Both the position numbers and the translations under genes were made by a program. Source: an uncultured delta proteobacterium (GTDB lineage Bacteria; Myxococcota_A; UBA9160; JAFDET01). Taken from it: 64,000 nt of DNA. The first letter of the stretch is position 1, and the number at the start of each line of letters is the position of its first letter. Below the pieces are notes generated by a model. It did no database searches and was not told the origin of the DNA. It worked only from the letters and a program-made list of their open reading frames with translations. This document shows, piece after piece, positions 32,189 through 40,589 of the stretch. The stretch covers positions 1 through 64,000 of the forward strand of contig CAMYLJ010000020.1 in the NCBI GenBank assembly GCA_947259215.1, written 5' to 3'.

Positions 32189-34514
32189 TCGCGCGCGGGC
32201 CAGGGGCCCGCTGGGGCGCGCACGCGCCACGGGCCTGCTGCTGGCATTCGCGGCGCTCCTCGGCGCCTGCGCGTCGCCGGCCCCGCCGCCGGTGGGCTCG
32301 CCGCTCGAGCCCCTGGGCAGCGTGGGGAGCCGGGTGCCGGACGATCCGGACCTGCTGGGCCGCGACCTGGCGCTGGCCGCCCTGGGAGGCACGCGACGGG
32401 AGAGCGCGCCGCTGCTGGCGGAGCTCGAGGCCTTCGACGCCGAACGCCTGGCCGCCGGCCAGCGACCCAGCGGGCTCGTCCCCGCGGCCCAGGACCTGGT
32501 GAACGCCACCCTGGACGACGGGGTGGCCTACCGCCGCGCCAGCCGCGAGCTGCTGGATCGCGACGACGTCCACTTCGACGACGCCTTCAAGCACCGGCTC
32601 GAGGCCTCGGTGAAGGACGACCCGCTGGCGCTGGCGAACCGCCGCCTGCGGGACGAGCTGGTGAAGGACACCGCCCAGATCGTGAACGCGCTCGTCGCAC
32701 CGGTGATGAAGGCCGCCATGACGCCCGCCCTCTTCGGCATTCGCGGCGGCTGGGCGCTCTTCCGCTCGATCGTCAACCTGGCCGTGGCCGAGGCCATGGA
32801 GGACGAGCTCGAGCTGCGCGAGCGCCAGGCCCTGGCGCACTGGAAGCAGTTCCTCGACGAGAACCCCGACGCGCCCGAGGCCGCGGAGATCGTGCGCCGC
32901 ACCGAGGAGACCCAGGTGCGCTGGAACCGCACCCGCCGCGATCGCGCCATGCGGGTGGCCCAGAAGGCCGCGGACCGCAAGCAGTGGGCGGCGGCCCTGA
33001 TCTTCGCCAGCCAGGCGGAGCGCTATTCGCCCGAGGACGGCGACGCGGAGAAGCTGCGCGAGCGGGCTGCGCGCGAGCTCGAGCGCGAGCGCGCCGAGCG
33101 GGCGCGCAGCCTGTCCGCGGACCCCACGACGGCGTTCCTCGACGCGGACCCCGAAGCCCAGGCGCTGGCGCTGGCGCTGCTCTCTCCGGCGGGCCAGCTG
33201 GAGGAGACCGCCGACGAGATCCTGGCGGACGATCCGCAGGGCGCATTCGCGGGCGAGGCGGCCTACGCGCTGGCGCTGGCGGAGTCCGAATCCCGGGACG
33301 ACCCGGACGAGGACGACCACTGGAAGATGTTCGCGGACGTGGCCGACGACGACAAGGCCCAGGAGAACATGGCGCGCCACGCGGACGCCCTGGTCGGCAA
33401 TCCGCGCCTCAACCCCTACAGCGCCTTCCGGGACGCGCGCAGCGCGGACCGCCGGAGTCGCTTCTCCTGGATCCTCTTCGGCCCCCTGTACAAGGGCCCC
33501 CAGGACCGCAACCTGCCGGGCGGTCTCGAGTGGCTGCTCGACGCTCCGAGCTACCTCCAGATGGTCACGACCTTCCCCAGCCGGCTGGTGCAGTACCGCT
33601 GGATGAAGCAGTGGCCCTTCGGGCGGGGCGCCGCCCGCCACGCGCGCCAGTACCTTGCGACGAACCCGGACGGCGAGCACGTCCCCGAGGTGGCCGACTG
33701 GCTCGGGGACTGGGAGCAGCGCCGGGGCAATCACCTCGCTGCCTGGCAGTTCGCCGAAGCCGCGGGCGAAGACGAGGACGAGCTCGCGGATCTGCGCGAG
33801 CGCGCGTCGGAACAGGCGCTCCAGTCCGCGCTGCACCAGAGGCGCCCGGACCTGCGGCTGCGCATGCTGCGCCAGATCGTGCAGACCTTCCAGGACACCG
33901 AGGCCGGCGCCGAGGCGGGCATGCTGGCCCGCGAGGAGCTCCGCCACGCGAGCTACCAGCGCATACGCATCAGCCGCCAGTTCCTGCGCGAGAACCCGGA
34001 GGTGGCGGGTCCCGACGGCATCGGCCTCGTGCCGGGCCTGCTGGACGGCGAGAAGGACAACGGCGAGCTGCACCCCGACGGCGTCGTCCTGACCGGCGGA
34101 CGCGTGCTCGAGTTCAACTTCATCGGCGAGAGCGGCCGCGAGCGCGGGGAGCCCGTGCAGCGGCGCAAGCGCATCTCCGACGAGCGGCTGGCGCGGCTGG
34201 TGACGAAGCTCGACGAGACCACCATCGAGAACCAGGCCGAGGACCCGGACGACTTCGTGGGGGCGGACCCGGACCGCGACCTCTTCTTCGAACGCGCGCG
34301 CCTCGGTGTGGCCGACGCGCCGGACCGGCGCGCGGGCGCGCGCTCCGACTACACCTTCCTCGGCATGCGCGAGCGCTACGGCCTCGTGCGCAGCCGCGAG
34401 TCGATCCTGCCCTTCGAGCTCGTGCTGCAGGCCTCGCTGCCGGACCTCTCCCTCGGCGCCTTCCCGCGCATCCGCACGCCGAAGGAGACGCCGGACGCCA
34501 TGCTCTTCCGCTAG
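32169..34514 (+). CDS. Large helical lipoprotein, partner of the preceding gene
   Basis: 781 residues from GTG 32169, inside the end of the previous gene, with AGGTGG upstream. Lipobox LLGACAS. The body is rich in helix pairs (for example YLATNPDGEHVPEVADWLGD, QFAEAAGEDEDELADLRERA), suggesting a TPR/SEL1-like solenoid; a hydrophobic/Gly-rich stretch near 175-205 may insert in or contact membrane. The C-terminal 150 residues are mixed and lack repeats. No known family recognised. Convergent with arsI. Confidence 0.75.
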   Translation: MIASPSSRARARGPLGRARATGLLLAFAALLGACASPAPPPVGSPLEPLGSVGSRVPDDPDLLGRDLALAALGGTRRESAPLLAELEAFDAERLAAGQRPSGLVPAAQDLVNATLDDGVAYRRASRELLDRDDVHFDDAFKHRLEASVKDDPLALANRRLRDELVKDTAQIVNALVAPVMKAAMTPALFGIRGGWALFRSIVNLAVAEAMEDELELRERQALAHWKQFLDENPDAPEAAEIVRRTEETQVRWNRTRRDRAMRVAQKAADRKQWAAALIFASQAERYSPEDGDAEKLRERAARELERERAERARSLSADPTTAFLDADPEAQALALALLSPAGQLEETADEILADDPQGAFAGEAAYALALAESESRDDPDEDDHWKMFADVADDDKAQENMARHADALVGNPRLNPYSAFRDARSADRRSRFSWILFGPLYKGPQDRNLPGGLEWLLDAPSYLQMVTTFPSRLVQYRWMKQWPFGRGAARHARQYLATNPDGEHVPEVADWLGDWEQRRGNHLAAWQFAEAAGEDEDELADLRERASEQALQSALHQRRPDLRLRMLRQIVQTFQDTEAGAEAGMLAREELRHASYQRIRISRQFLRENPEVAGPDGIGLVPGLLDGEKDNGELHPDGVVLTGGRVLEFNFIGESGRERGEPVQRRKRISDERLARLVTKLDETTIENQAEDPDDFVGADPDRDLFFERARLGVADAPDRRAGARSDYTFLGMRERYGLVRSRESILPFELVLQASLPDLSLGAFPRIRTPKETPDAMLFR

Positions 34515-34565
34515 CGCACCTGGCTCCACACGAAGCCCCGGAAGGGCACCGTGAAGCCCGCCCGC

Positions 34566-34973
34566 CTAGGCCTCGGGCTGCGCCTCGGGCGCCGGCACCT
34601 CGCCGAAGCCCTCGGAGTCCTCGATCACGCGGTACCACTCCCAGCGCGAGCCGTCCGGGTCGCTGGCCCAGACCTTGTTCTGCTTGGCGTAGCAGCAGGT
34701 CTTCTCGTCCTCGACCAGGTGGTCGAGCCCGGCGCCCCGCAGGCGCTCGCTGGCGGCGGAGACGTCCTCGTCCTCGAAGACCTCGACGCCCAGGTGGTTC
34801 AGACGCTCCGGCGCGTCCGGCGCCTCGAAGAGCACGAGCTTGAGCGGCGGAGCGTCGATGGCGAAGTTGGCGTAGCCCGGCTTCCGCTTGTTGGGCGCGA
34901 TGCCGAACATCGCGGAGTAGAAGGCCACGGCGGCCTCGAGGTCGCGGACATTCAGGGCGAGCTGGAGACGCAT
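34566..34973 (-). CDS. arsI: ArsI-type C-As lyase (VOC/CadI family dioxygenase)
   Basis: 135 residues. Vicinal-oxygen-chelate protein with the ArsI signature TCCYAKQNKVWASDPDG: the cysteine pair Cys93-Cys94 binds trivalent organoarsenicals. Iron ligands by position are Gln4, His60 (NHLG) and Glu112 (WEWY). ArsI cleaves the carbon-arsenic bond of methylarsenite and aromatic arsenicals using Fe(II) and O2. ATG 34973 with GGAGG upstream; a strong promoter at 35026-35054 overlaps an inverted repeat. Divergent from an ArsR regulator carrying a Cys-Val-Cys metal site, which supports the arsenic role. Confidence 0.88.
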   Translation of the reverse strand: MRLQLALNVRDLEAAVAFYSAMFGIAPNKRKPGYANFAIDAPPLKLVLFEAPDAPERLNHLGVEVFEDEDVSAASERLRGAGLDHLVEDEKTCCYAKQNKVWASDPDGSRWEWYRVIEDSEGFGEVPAPEAQPEA

Positions 34974-35015
34974 GCTGGATCCTCCGGGGTCCTGGGGTGC
35001 CGAACCCATCGATCA

Positions 35016-35047
35016 ATTTCGATGCATTCTAGACATCGCATCGAAAT
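35016..35047. promoter_or_regulatory. ArsR operator: inverted repeat ATTTCGATGC / GCATCGAAAT
   Basis: Perfect 10-bp arms (35016-35025 and 35038-35047) with a 12-bp spacer, in the 90-bp space between arsI and arsR and overlapping both promoters. Fits autoregulation and arsI repression by the adjacent ArsR. Confidence 0.8.
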
Positions 35048-35054
35048 CTGTCAA
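35026..35054 (-). promoter_or_regulatory. Consensus promoter for arsI
   Basis: Minus strand TTGACA (complement of 35049-35054), a 17-nt spacer and TAGAAT (complement of 35026-35031). On the plus strand TAGACA (35030-35035), 16 nt, CAATAT (35052-35057) ends 6 nt before the arsR ATG. Confidence 0.75.
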
Positions 35055-35063
35055 TATGTTTTC

Positions 35064-35414
35064 ATGCCCGCCCGAGCCGCCCGCACCCGCCCCGAGGGGT
35101 GCTGCCCCCTCCAGCCCATCCGACCCCTGGCGGCCCGCCAGCGGGAGCGGCTGGTGCGCGTCTTCAAGGCCCTGGCCGACCCCACCCGGCTGGAGATCCT
35201 GCGCCTGGTGGCGGCCCAGCCCGCCCCGACCTGCGTCTGCGACGTGGTGGACCACTTCGACCTCGCCCAGCCCACCATCTCGCACCACCTGAAGGTGCTG
35301 CGCGAGGCGGGCCTGCTGCAGACCTCGAAGCTCGGGATCTGGTCCTTCTACGCCTTGGCCCCGGACGCCGAGGACCTGTTGGCCCGGGGCAGCGAGCTGC
35401 TGCCGACCCGCTAG
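35064..35414 (+). CDS. arsR: ArsR/SmtB family transcriptional repressor
   Basis: 116 residues. Winged-helix protein: FKALADPTRLEILRLVA, recognition helix segment LAQPTISHHLKVLREAGLL. The metal site is Cys57-Val-Cys59-Asp, as in the As(III)-sensing ArsR of E. coli type, and there is an extra N-terminal pair Cys13-Cys14 that could add ligands. Expected to leave the operator when arsenite or an organoarsenical binds. ATG 35064, probably with a leaderless or very short leader. Confidence 0.9.
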   Translation: MPARAARTRPEGCCPLQPIRPLAARQRERLVRVFKALADPTRLEILRLVAAQPAPTCVCDVVDHFDLAQPTISHHLKVLREAGLLQTSKLGIWSFYALAPDAEDLLARGSELLPTR

Positions 35415-35420
35415 CAGAGC

Positions 35421-35511
35421 GGGGACGTTCCTCGGAATTTCCGTCGCGTGCCAGACCTCGGAGACGCCAGGGCAGGAATGTCCCGAGATGCAAGACTCGA
35501 GCAACGTCCCC
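35421..35511. repeat. 91-bp palindromic element bounded by GGGGACGTT / AACGTCCCC
   Basis: Terminal inverted repeats GGGGACGTT (35421-35429) and AACGTCCCC (35503-35511). The same ends bound the 65-bp palindrome at 12051-12115. Inside, CAGGAATGTCCCG is nearly complementary to the left end, so nested hairpins can form. Lies between arsR and a VOC gene, with no ORF. Confidence 0.7.
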
Positions 35512-35569
35512 TCGCGGGCGTGGATCCGATCGCCCTCTTCCGCAGCCTGGCTGTCGGAGGACGCCGTCC

Positions 35570-35968
35570 CTACTCGATCGTGAAGTGAGGGTTCCAGGCC
35601 ACCTCCCACAGGAAGCCATCGGGATCGGCGAAGTAGCCCGAGTAGCCGCCCCAGAAGACCTTCTGGGGCTCCTTCACCAGGCTGGCGCCGGCGTCCACGG
35701 CGCGCTTCACCAGGGCGTCCACCTCTTCCGGGCTCGCGACGTTGTGGGCGAGGGTGAAGCCGCGAAAGCCGCTGCCCTCGGCGGACACGCTGGCGTCCTC
35801 GGCCAGGGCCTCGCGCGCGTAGAGCGAGAGCCAGGTGCCCCGCAGCACGAAGAACGCGATGCCCTCCGGCCCGTCGCGCTGGGGCAGGCCCAGGCCGTCG
35901 CGGTAGAACGCGACCGACGTTTCGAGATCGGCGACACCGAGGGTGACGAGCGAGATGCGCGGATCCAC
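35570..35968 (-). CDS. VOC (glyoxalase/bleomycin resistance) family protein
   Basis: 132 residues. Two beta-alpha-beta-beta-beta modules: LVTLGVADLETSVAFYRDGLGL in the first, and GYSGYFADPDGFLWEVAWNP with a C-terminal Glu ligand in the second. Metal ligands and substrate are not certain. GTG start with GGAGG upstream. Followed 14 bp later (upstream on this strand) by a membrane protein gene. Confidence 0.88.
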   Translation of the reverse strand: MDPRISLVTLGVADLETSVAFYRDGLGLPQRDGPEGIAFFVLRGTWLSLYAREALAEDASVSAEGSGFRGFTLAHNVASPEEVDALVKRAVDAGASLVKEPQKVFWGGYSGYFADPDGFLWEVAWNPHFTIE

Positions 35969-35982
35969 GGAGGTCCTCCGGA

Positions 35983-36555
35983 CTACAGCCACACGATCAC
36001 GGCGAAGGCGATGAAGCCGAGGTAGCACGCCAGGGTGACGAGCCCCACCGCGCGCCAGCCGCGCGGCTCGTCCCGCCGCGCCAGCACGAGCGCGCCCGCC
36101 AGGGTGCCGAGCAGCTCCAACGCGACGAAGAGCCTGCCCCCGTGCCGAGGGTCCCAGTAGGAGACGGGACTGACGAAGCGCCAGTCGGAGAACGGCAGGA
36201 GGTGGGCGTGGGCGTCCTCGCGATGCAGGGGCAGGTCCGTCAGGCAATGGAGCGCGGCGGCGGCGAAGAACGCGAGGGCCGCGCTCGAGCCGAGCCGCCA
36301 GGCGACGAGCGCGAGGAGCGCGAAGAGCGGCAACGAGTTGAAGACGTCGAACAAGCCCTGCCAACCCGGATCGAAGTAGAGCTCCGACCAGATCCGGCGC
36401 TCGGGCGCGCCGCGCCCGAGCCGCTCCACCAGGTAGAAGAGCAGCATCGGCGCGTCCGGGGCCAGCGCGCCACCACTGATCGCGAGCCAGTGGCGTCGCC
36501 AGGCGCCGTGTCCGAGCACGACGCCGCCGAGAACCACGTGGGCGGGAGTGTTCAC
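35983..36555 (-). CDS. Multi-pass membrane protein with His/Asp-rich motif
   Basis: 190 residues with four transmembrane helices. Conserved-looking residues: NTPAHVVLGG at the N-terminus, GGALAPDAPM, then HCLTDLPLHREDAHAHLLPF and SPVSYWDPRHGG. This is the arrangement of small inner-membrane proteins often labelled metal-dependent hydrolase (YdjM-like), whose activity is unproven. GTG start 13 bp after the stop of the DUF6010-like gene, so probably cotranscribed. Confidence 0.75.
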   Translation of the reverse strand: MNTPAHVVLGGVVLGHGAWRRHWLAISGGALAPDAPMLLFYLVERLGRGAPERRIWSELYFDPGWQGLFDVFNSLPLFALLALVAWRLGSSAALAFFAAAALHCLTDLPLHREDAHAHLLPFSDWRFVSPVSYWDPRHGGRLFVALELLGTLAGALVLARRDEPRGWRAVGLVTLACYLGFIAFAVIVWL

Positions 36556-36568
36556 GGAGGAGCGACCC

Positions 36569-36997
36569 TCAGGCCGTTGCCGGCTCCCGCGCCCCCGGCG
36601 CCCGCAGCCAGCCGACGAGGACCGCAGCCACGTAGAGCGCCACCAGCGCGTCGAACCCGACGCAGGCCATGGCGTACCAGGGCGGCACGTAGGCCGCGTC
36701 GGCCACGGCCGGGAGCACGAAGTCCCAGGCCGCGTGCAGCGCCCAGCCCGCCGCCAGGAACCAGGGCGAGCGGGCGATGCCGAGCAGGGCGAAGACGCCG
36801 AACAGCGCCGTCCCGAGCCACTCAGCGGTCAGCGCCGCCGCGCTGCGGGCGCCGAGCCCCATGCCGGGATACGCCAGGGCCGCCAGCAGGAGCCCCACGC
36901 CGATCCACCCCCACTGGGTCCTCGGCGCGGTCCGGCAGAGCGCCACGAAGACCAGCGCGGCCAGCGCCCCGAGCGCGAAGCCCATCAGGTCGAGCAC
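36569..36997 (-). CDS. DUF6010-like membrane protein
   Basis: 142 residues, four hydrophobic helices, with the family-like segment HAAWDFVLP...PPWYAMACVGFDALVALY near the C-terminus. Function unknown. GTG start; TACCCT (37004-37009, minus) ends 6 nt upstream with no Shine-Dalgarno sequence, so leaderless. Confidence 0.75.
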   Translation of the reverse strand: MLDLMGFALGALAALVFVALCRTAPRTQWGWIGVGLLLAALAYPGMGLGARSAAALTAEWLGTALFGVFALLGIARSPWFLAAGWALHAAWDFVLPAVADAAYVPPWYAMACVGFDALVALYVAAVLVGWLRAPGAREPATA

Positions 36998-37026
36998 GCG
37001 CGCAGGGTACCACGCGCACCCACGCG

Positions 37027-37500
37027 TCAGTCGAAGGAGACCACCAGGTAGCGCTGGCCGACGTCGGGCGTGCCCTCGTACTCCTCGCCCCAGGCTTCGG
37101 TCAAGAACTCCGCCTCGACCTCGAACAAACGGTCGCGCGCGGTGCCGGGCTCGGGCAGCTCGACGGCGATGCTGTCCGAGAGCACCACCTGGCCGAGCTC
37201 CTCGACGCCCACCATGTAGACGTTCTTTGCGCCCGCAGCGTGAAAGCTCGCGATCAGGTCACGCAGGGCCGCGGGGTCAGCCTCGAAGGTCCCGTGCCCG
37301 GGCTGGTCGAGCCAGCCGCGGGCGGGGACGGCGCTGCCCTCGCGCAGCTCCTCCTCGACCCACGCGTTGTCCTCGGCCACCCACTCGGTCGCGTCGCCCT
37401 CCAGCGTGTACACCGCCTCGGTGGCCACCGTGTTGAAGCCGAACTTCAGCGCCCCGATGCAGACGAGCGCGATGAGCCACGACCCGACCTTGCGACCCAT
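37027..37500 (-). CDS. Hypothetical membrane-anchored protein
   Basis: 157 residues. A single N-terminal hydrophobic helix (about 6-22) acts as anchor or signal; the remainder is acidic (many Glu/Asp), with short strands near NVYMVGVEELGQVVL. Not recognised. ATG with AGGTGG upstream. Separate from the DUF6010-like gene by its promoter. Confidence 0.65.
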   Translation of the reverse strand: MGRKVGSWLIALVCIGALKFGFNTVATEAVYTLEGDATEWVAEDNAWVEEELREGSAVPARGWLDQPGHGTFEADPAALRDLIASFHAAGAKNVYMVGVEELGQVVLSDSIAVELPEPGTARDRLFEVEAEFLTEAWGEEYEGTPDVGQRYLVVSFD

Positions 37501-37594
37501 GAGCCACCTCCCGGTTGCACCGGGTATCGACGGGTCGCGGAGCGGCCTTGAGGATTCAGGGGCCGCCGAAGATCCAGCCGTAGCGTGCCCGGGG

Positions 37595-37999
37595 CTAGCG
37601 AGGCCGGTGCTGCGTGCCTTCGCCCGCAGTGATGAAGAGCCCGGCGCTGGGGGCGTGGACGCTCGCCGTGTGCCAGGTCCCGCGCGGCACCACGACGAAC
37701 GCGCCCGGCTCGCGAAGCTCGACGATCTGCTCTCCGGGGTCCAGTTCGAGCACGAAGTCCACGGAGCCGGACATCAAGCACACCAGCTCGTCGCCGTCCG
37801 GATGCATCTCCCAGCTGTCCCAGCTCTCCGCGAACTCGATCCAGGCCACGAGTCGTCCGGGTCCGAGGTGATCGTACTTCCCGTCGATCAGGTCGGGCCA
37901 GAAAGAATCCGTCACCTCGAGCGGCACGACGCTGCCGTCCTCTCCGAGATGGGCGTAGCTGGCGGGGAAGCGCTGGACGGGCGGGGGGGACGAGGACAT
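37595..37999 (-). CDS. Cupin domain protein
   Basis: 134 residues. Cupin motif 1 around SWEMHPDGDELVCLMSG (one His plus Glu) and motif 2 PRGTWHTASVH give a metal-binding beta barrel. Ligand or reaction unknown. ATG 37999, GGAGGAG upstream. Confidence 0.85.
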   Translation of the reverse strand: MSSSPPPVQRFPASYAHLGEDGSVVPLEVTDSFWPDLIDGKYDHLGPGRLVAWIEFAESWDSWEMHPDGDELVCLMSGSVDFVLELDPGEQIVELREPGAFVVVPRGTWHTASVHAPSAGLFITAGEGTQHRPR

Positions 38000-38111
38000 G
38001 GCGCGGTCTCCTCCCACGCATCGTTTCACGAACCTCGCACCGCTGGCAAGCTCGAGCCGACGCTCGGGCAGCGCCCGGGGCGTCCCGGGCCCGCGGCAGG
38101 ACGCCGGCGGA

Positions 38112-38603
38112 ATGGGGTACGCTGGAGGCGCAGCTCGCGGAGGGTCGTCCCTGCCCGAATCGCCCACAGGCGTACCCCAGCTCTATCCCCGGCTCGCCTA
38201 CCGCGACGTGGATGCGGCGGTCGCCTGGCTCTCACGCGCATTCGGACTGCAAGAACGCGAGGCGGCGCGCTTCTTGGCGCCGGACGGCCGCCGGCAGATC
38301 GCGGAGATGCAGCTCGGGGCGGGTCTCGTGATGCTCGGACGCGCCGGCGTCCACGACCTCCAGAGCCCCGTGGACCTCGGCGGGCGCAACCAGATGGTGA
38401 TGGCGTACGTCGACGACGTGGACGCACACTTCTGCCGGGCGCAGGCCGAGGGTGCGCGGATCCAGATGGAGCTGGCGGACATGCCCTGGGGCGATCGCCG
38501 CTACGAGGCCCTCGACGCCGAGGGCCACCGCTGGTACTTCGCCACGCGCGTGCGCGACGTGGCGCCCGAAGACTGGAAACAGGCGGTCGGCGGCTCCGGC
38601 TAG
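38112..38603 (+). CDS. VOC family protein (PhnB/glyoxalase-like), start uncertain
   Basis: Up to 163 residues. Paired VOC modules: PRLAYRDVDAAVAWLSRAFG, then MVMAYVDDVDAHFCRAQAEG and DAEGHRWYFATRV. ATG 38112 is the only standard start, but the -10-like TACGCT (38116-38121) lies inside the resulting coding sequence. A CTG at 38151 has GGAGGG 6 nt upstream and directly precedes the conserved domain, so CTG initiation giving 150 residues is a serious alternative. Confidence 0.8.
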   Translation: MGYAGGAARGGSSLPESPTGVPQLYPRLAYRDVDAAVAWLSRAFGLQEREAARFLAPDGRRQIAEMQLGAGLVMLGRAGVHDLQSPVDLGGRNQMVMAYVDDVDAHFCRAQAEGARIQMELADMPWGDRRYEALDAEGHRWYFATRVRDVAPEDWKQAVGGSG

Positions 38604-38628
38604 TCGCCGACATCAAGGGGGAAAGAGC

Positions 38629-39108
38629 ATGTCCGACGACTACGCCACGGCCATCCGCAAGGCGTTCCAGGGCGAGGTGTATGGCGAAGCGCTCTTCCGC
38701 GGGCTCGCCGAACGCACCACCGACGCCACCCGCGCCCACAAGTGGCGCGCGCTCGAGCGACTCGAGACCGAGACGAAGGAGCGCATCCGGCCGCTGGCCG
38801 AGCAGATCTGCGGCGAGATCCGCGAGGACGCCTCCGAACGCGAGCGCGGCGAGAAGGACGCGGCGAAGTTCTCCCCGATCCCGTGGCCGAGCCTGATGGG
38901 GGCCTTCCGGAACGAGCTGCTGAACTTCGTCGCCGGCTTCGAGGAGCTGGAAGCCGAGGGTCCGGACGAGGATCGCGCCCTGCTCCAGCAGATCACCGCC
39001 CACGAGCGCGCGCTGCTGGCCTTCGCCGAGCGGGAGGTCGACGGGCGAGGCGACGTCTCGCTGGAGCCTGTGCTCGACCTCCTGGCCGAGCCCCCGCCCC
39101 GCTCCTGA
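38629..39108 (+). CDS. Ferritin-like helical protein of unknown function
   Basis: 159 residues, all helical. Glu/His spacing in GEVYGEALFRGLAE, HKWRALERLETETKERI, NELLNFVAGFEELE and QQITAHERALLAFAERE resembles a four-helix ferritin-like bundle that could bind a di-metal centre. No closer family recognised. ATG preceded by GGGGGAAAGAG. Confidence 0.65.
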   Translation: MSDDYATAIRKAFQGEVYGEALFRGLAERTTDATRAHKWRALERLETETKERIRPLAEQICGEIREDASERERGEKDAAKFSPIPWPSLMGAFRNELLNFVAGFEELEAEGPDEDRALLQQITAHERALLAFAEREVDGRGDVSLEPVLDLLAEPPPRS

Positions 39109-39116
39109 CGGGGCGC

Positions 39117-39671
39117 TCAGGCCGAAGCGGTCTGCCGCGCAGCCAGCGCCAGCATCAACAGCGTGGTGCCGCTGAAGAGCAGGTTGACGCCGAGCATGAG
39201 CCCGATGGCCCAGATCGCCGAGGAGGGCCATTGCATCCAGATCAGCAGCCCGAGCAGCCCGCCCAGCAGTCCGCCCAGCAGCATCATGGGCCAGCCCGGC
39301 ACGTGGTCGCGCACCTGAAACGCGAGAATCATCCGCGACACGCCCTCCACCAGCAGGAACGCGGCCAGGATGAGGGTCAGGGTCAGGGCACCCGCCATGG
39401 GTCGCGTGATCACCAGCAGCCCCGCCACCACATAGAGGATCGCGCCCAGCAGGTGCAGCAGGAAGCCGGACCAGGCCCGCACCTGGAAGCTCTCCACCAC
39501 GTGCACTACGCCCGAGAAGAGCAGCAGCCAACCCAGCACGACTGCGGAGGCGAGCGTCGCCACGTACGGCGACCCGATGGCCAGCACTCCCACCACGATC
39601 TGCACGATCGCCAGTACCAGGACCCAGCCCGAGCGCGCGCGAATCGCCTCCAGGGAACCCGTTGCCGGCAT
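39117..39671 (-). CDS. HdeD family (DUF308) membrane protein
   Basis: 184 residues with six transmembrane helices in three pairs of a repeated unit (GWLLLFSGVVHVVESF, FLLVEGVSRMILAF, MLGVNLLFSGTTLLML). HdeD is linked to acid resistance at high cell density in enterobacteria; elsewhere the role is unknown. ATG 39671 with GGGAGGATC upstream. Confidence 0.88.
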   Translation of the reverse strand: MPATGSLEAIRARSGWVLVLAIVQIVVGVLAIGSPYVATLASAVVLGWLLLFSGVVHVVESFQVRAWSGFLLHLLGAILYVVAGLLVITRPMAGALTLTLILAAFLLVEGVSRMILAFQVRDHVPGWPMMLLGGLLGGLLGLLIWMQWPSSAIWAIGLMLGVNLLFSGTTLLMLALAARQTASA

Positions 39672-39739
39672 GCCTGATCCTCCCGACGTGATGGGGCTCG
39701 CGTGCCGGCAGCCTACCACGCAGGCGGCGCGCCGGCGGC

Positions 39740-40156
39740 TCAGCCGGTGAGCTGGCGCAGGATCGTGGCCGAGTCGAAATACACCCGCTCACATACCAGC
39801 TCCGCGCCCTCGAACACGAAGAACGCGGTCATGCGGCAACGGAAGCTGCGGCCCGTGGGCTCGAGCGGGCCGAGCGGGCCCTCGTGGGTCCCGAGCAGCC
39901 AGAACTCGCTGATCACCGCGTCGTCCGCGTGGTGCAGGGCGATCAGCTCGTTCCGCTGGTCGGGGAAGGCGGTGCGGGTCTCGCGGAAGTACTCGCGCAC
40001 CTCGGCCTCGCCGTCGTGGACGCGATCGGTGGCGATGAGTTCGTAGCGCGGGTGTCCGAACGTAGCGATGGTGGTGTCGAAGTCGTGGACGTTCTCGCTC
40101 TCCATGTGCCGCCGCACGATCTCCTCGCGCGTCTTGCGCAGCTCGGCATCCAGCAC
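39740..40156 (-). CDS. SnoaL-like (NTF2-fold) protein
   Basis: 138 residues. Conserved pattern EEIVRRHMESENVHDFDTTIATF, EVREYFRETRTAFPD, then REFWLLGTHEGPLG-like SEFWLLGTHEGPLGPLEPTG. Typical of SnoaL polyketide-cyclase/ester-cyclase relatives of unknown substrate. GTG start with AGGAGG at ideal distance. Probably cotranscribed with the cupin and TfoX-like genes upstream. Confidence 0.85.
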   Translation of the reverse strand: MLDAELRKTREEIVRRHMESENVHDFDTTIATFGHPRYELIATDRVHDGEAEVREYFRETRTAFPDQRNELIALHHADDAVISEFWLLGTHEGPLGPLEPTGRSFRCRMTAFFVFEGAELVCERVYFDSATILRQLTG

Positions 40157-40166
40157 GGGGATCCTC

Positions 40167-40589
40167 CTATCCGGCCTGGGGCTCTGGGAAGCGGTACTCC
40201 ACCTGGTCGAACGCGTCGACCGGAAACACGTAGAGCAGGCGCAGCACCACGCTGCCCGTGTTGCACACCACGTGCTCCGCATTGCCCGGGATGAAGACGG
40301 CGCTCCCCGCGCGCACGGCGTGCTCGCGTCCGGCGATCTCGACGAAGCCCTCGCCCTCCAGGATGTAGTACGCCTCCACCGGCTCGTGGCAGTGGAGGCG
40401 GACCGGCGCGTCACCGGGCGGGATCTCGGCGACGCCCACGGTCAGGGACGACGTCGGCGTCCGATCCCCGGAGAGCAGCGTGCGCCAGCGCACGCCGACC
40501 CGGCCGCCCTCGCTCCAGCGCTCCTCCGGACTGTCGGACTCGTGCACGACGGTGGGCTCGCTCTTCACGACGACATCCCTGGCGCTCAT
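40167..40589 (-). CDS. Cupin domain protein
   Basis: 140 residues. Motif 1 RLHCHEPVEAYYILEGEG (His, His, Glu) and motif 2 FIPGNAEHVV are intact, indicating a bound metal. Start ATG overlaps the TfoX-like stop as ATGA (40586-40589). Function unknown; it lies in a three-gene run with the SnoaL-like protein. Confidence 0.87.
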   Translation of the reverse strand: MSARDVVVKSEPTVVHESDSPEERWSEGGRVGVRWRTLLSGDRTPTSSLTVGVAEIPPGDAPVRLHCHEPVEAYYILEGEGFVEIAGREHAVRAGSAVFIPGNAEHVVCNTGSVVLRLLYVFPVDAFDQVEYRFPEPQAG

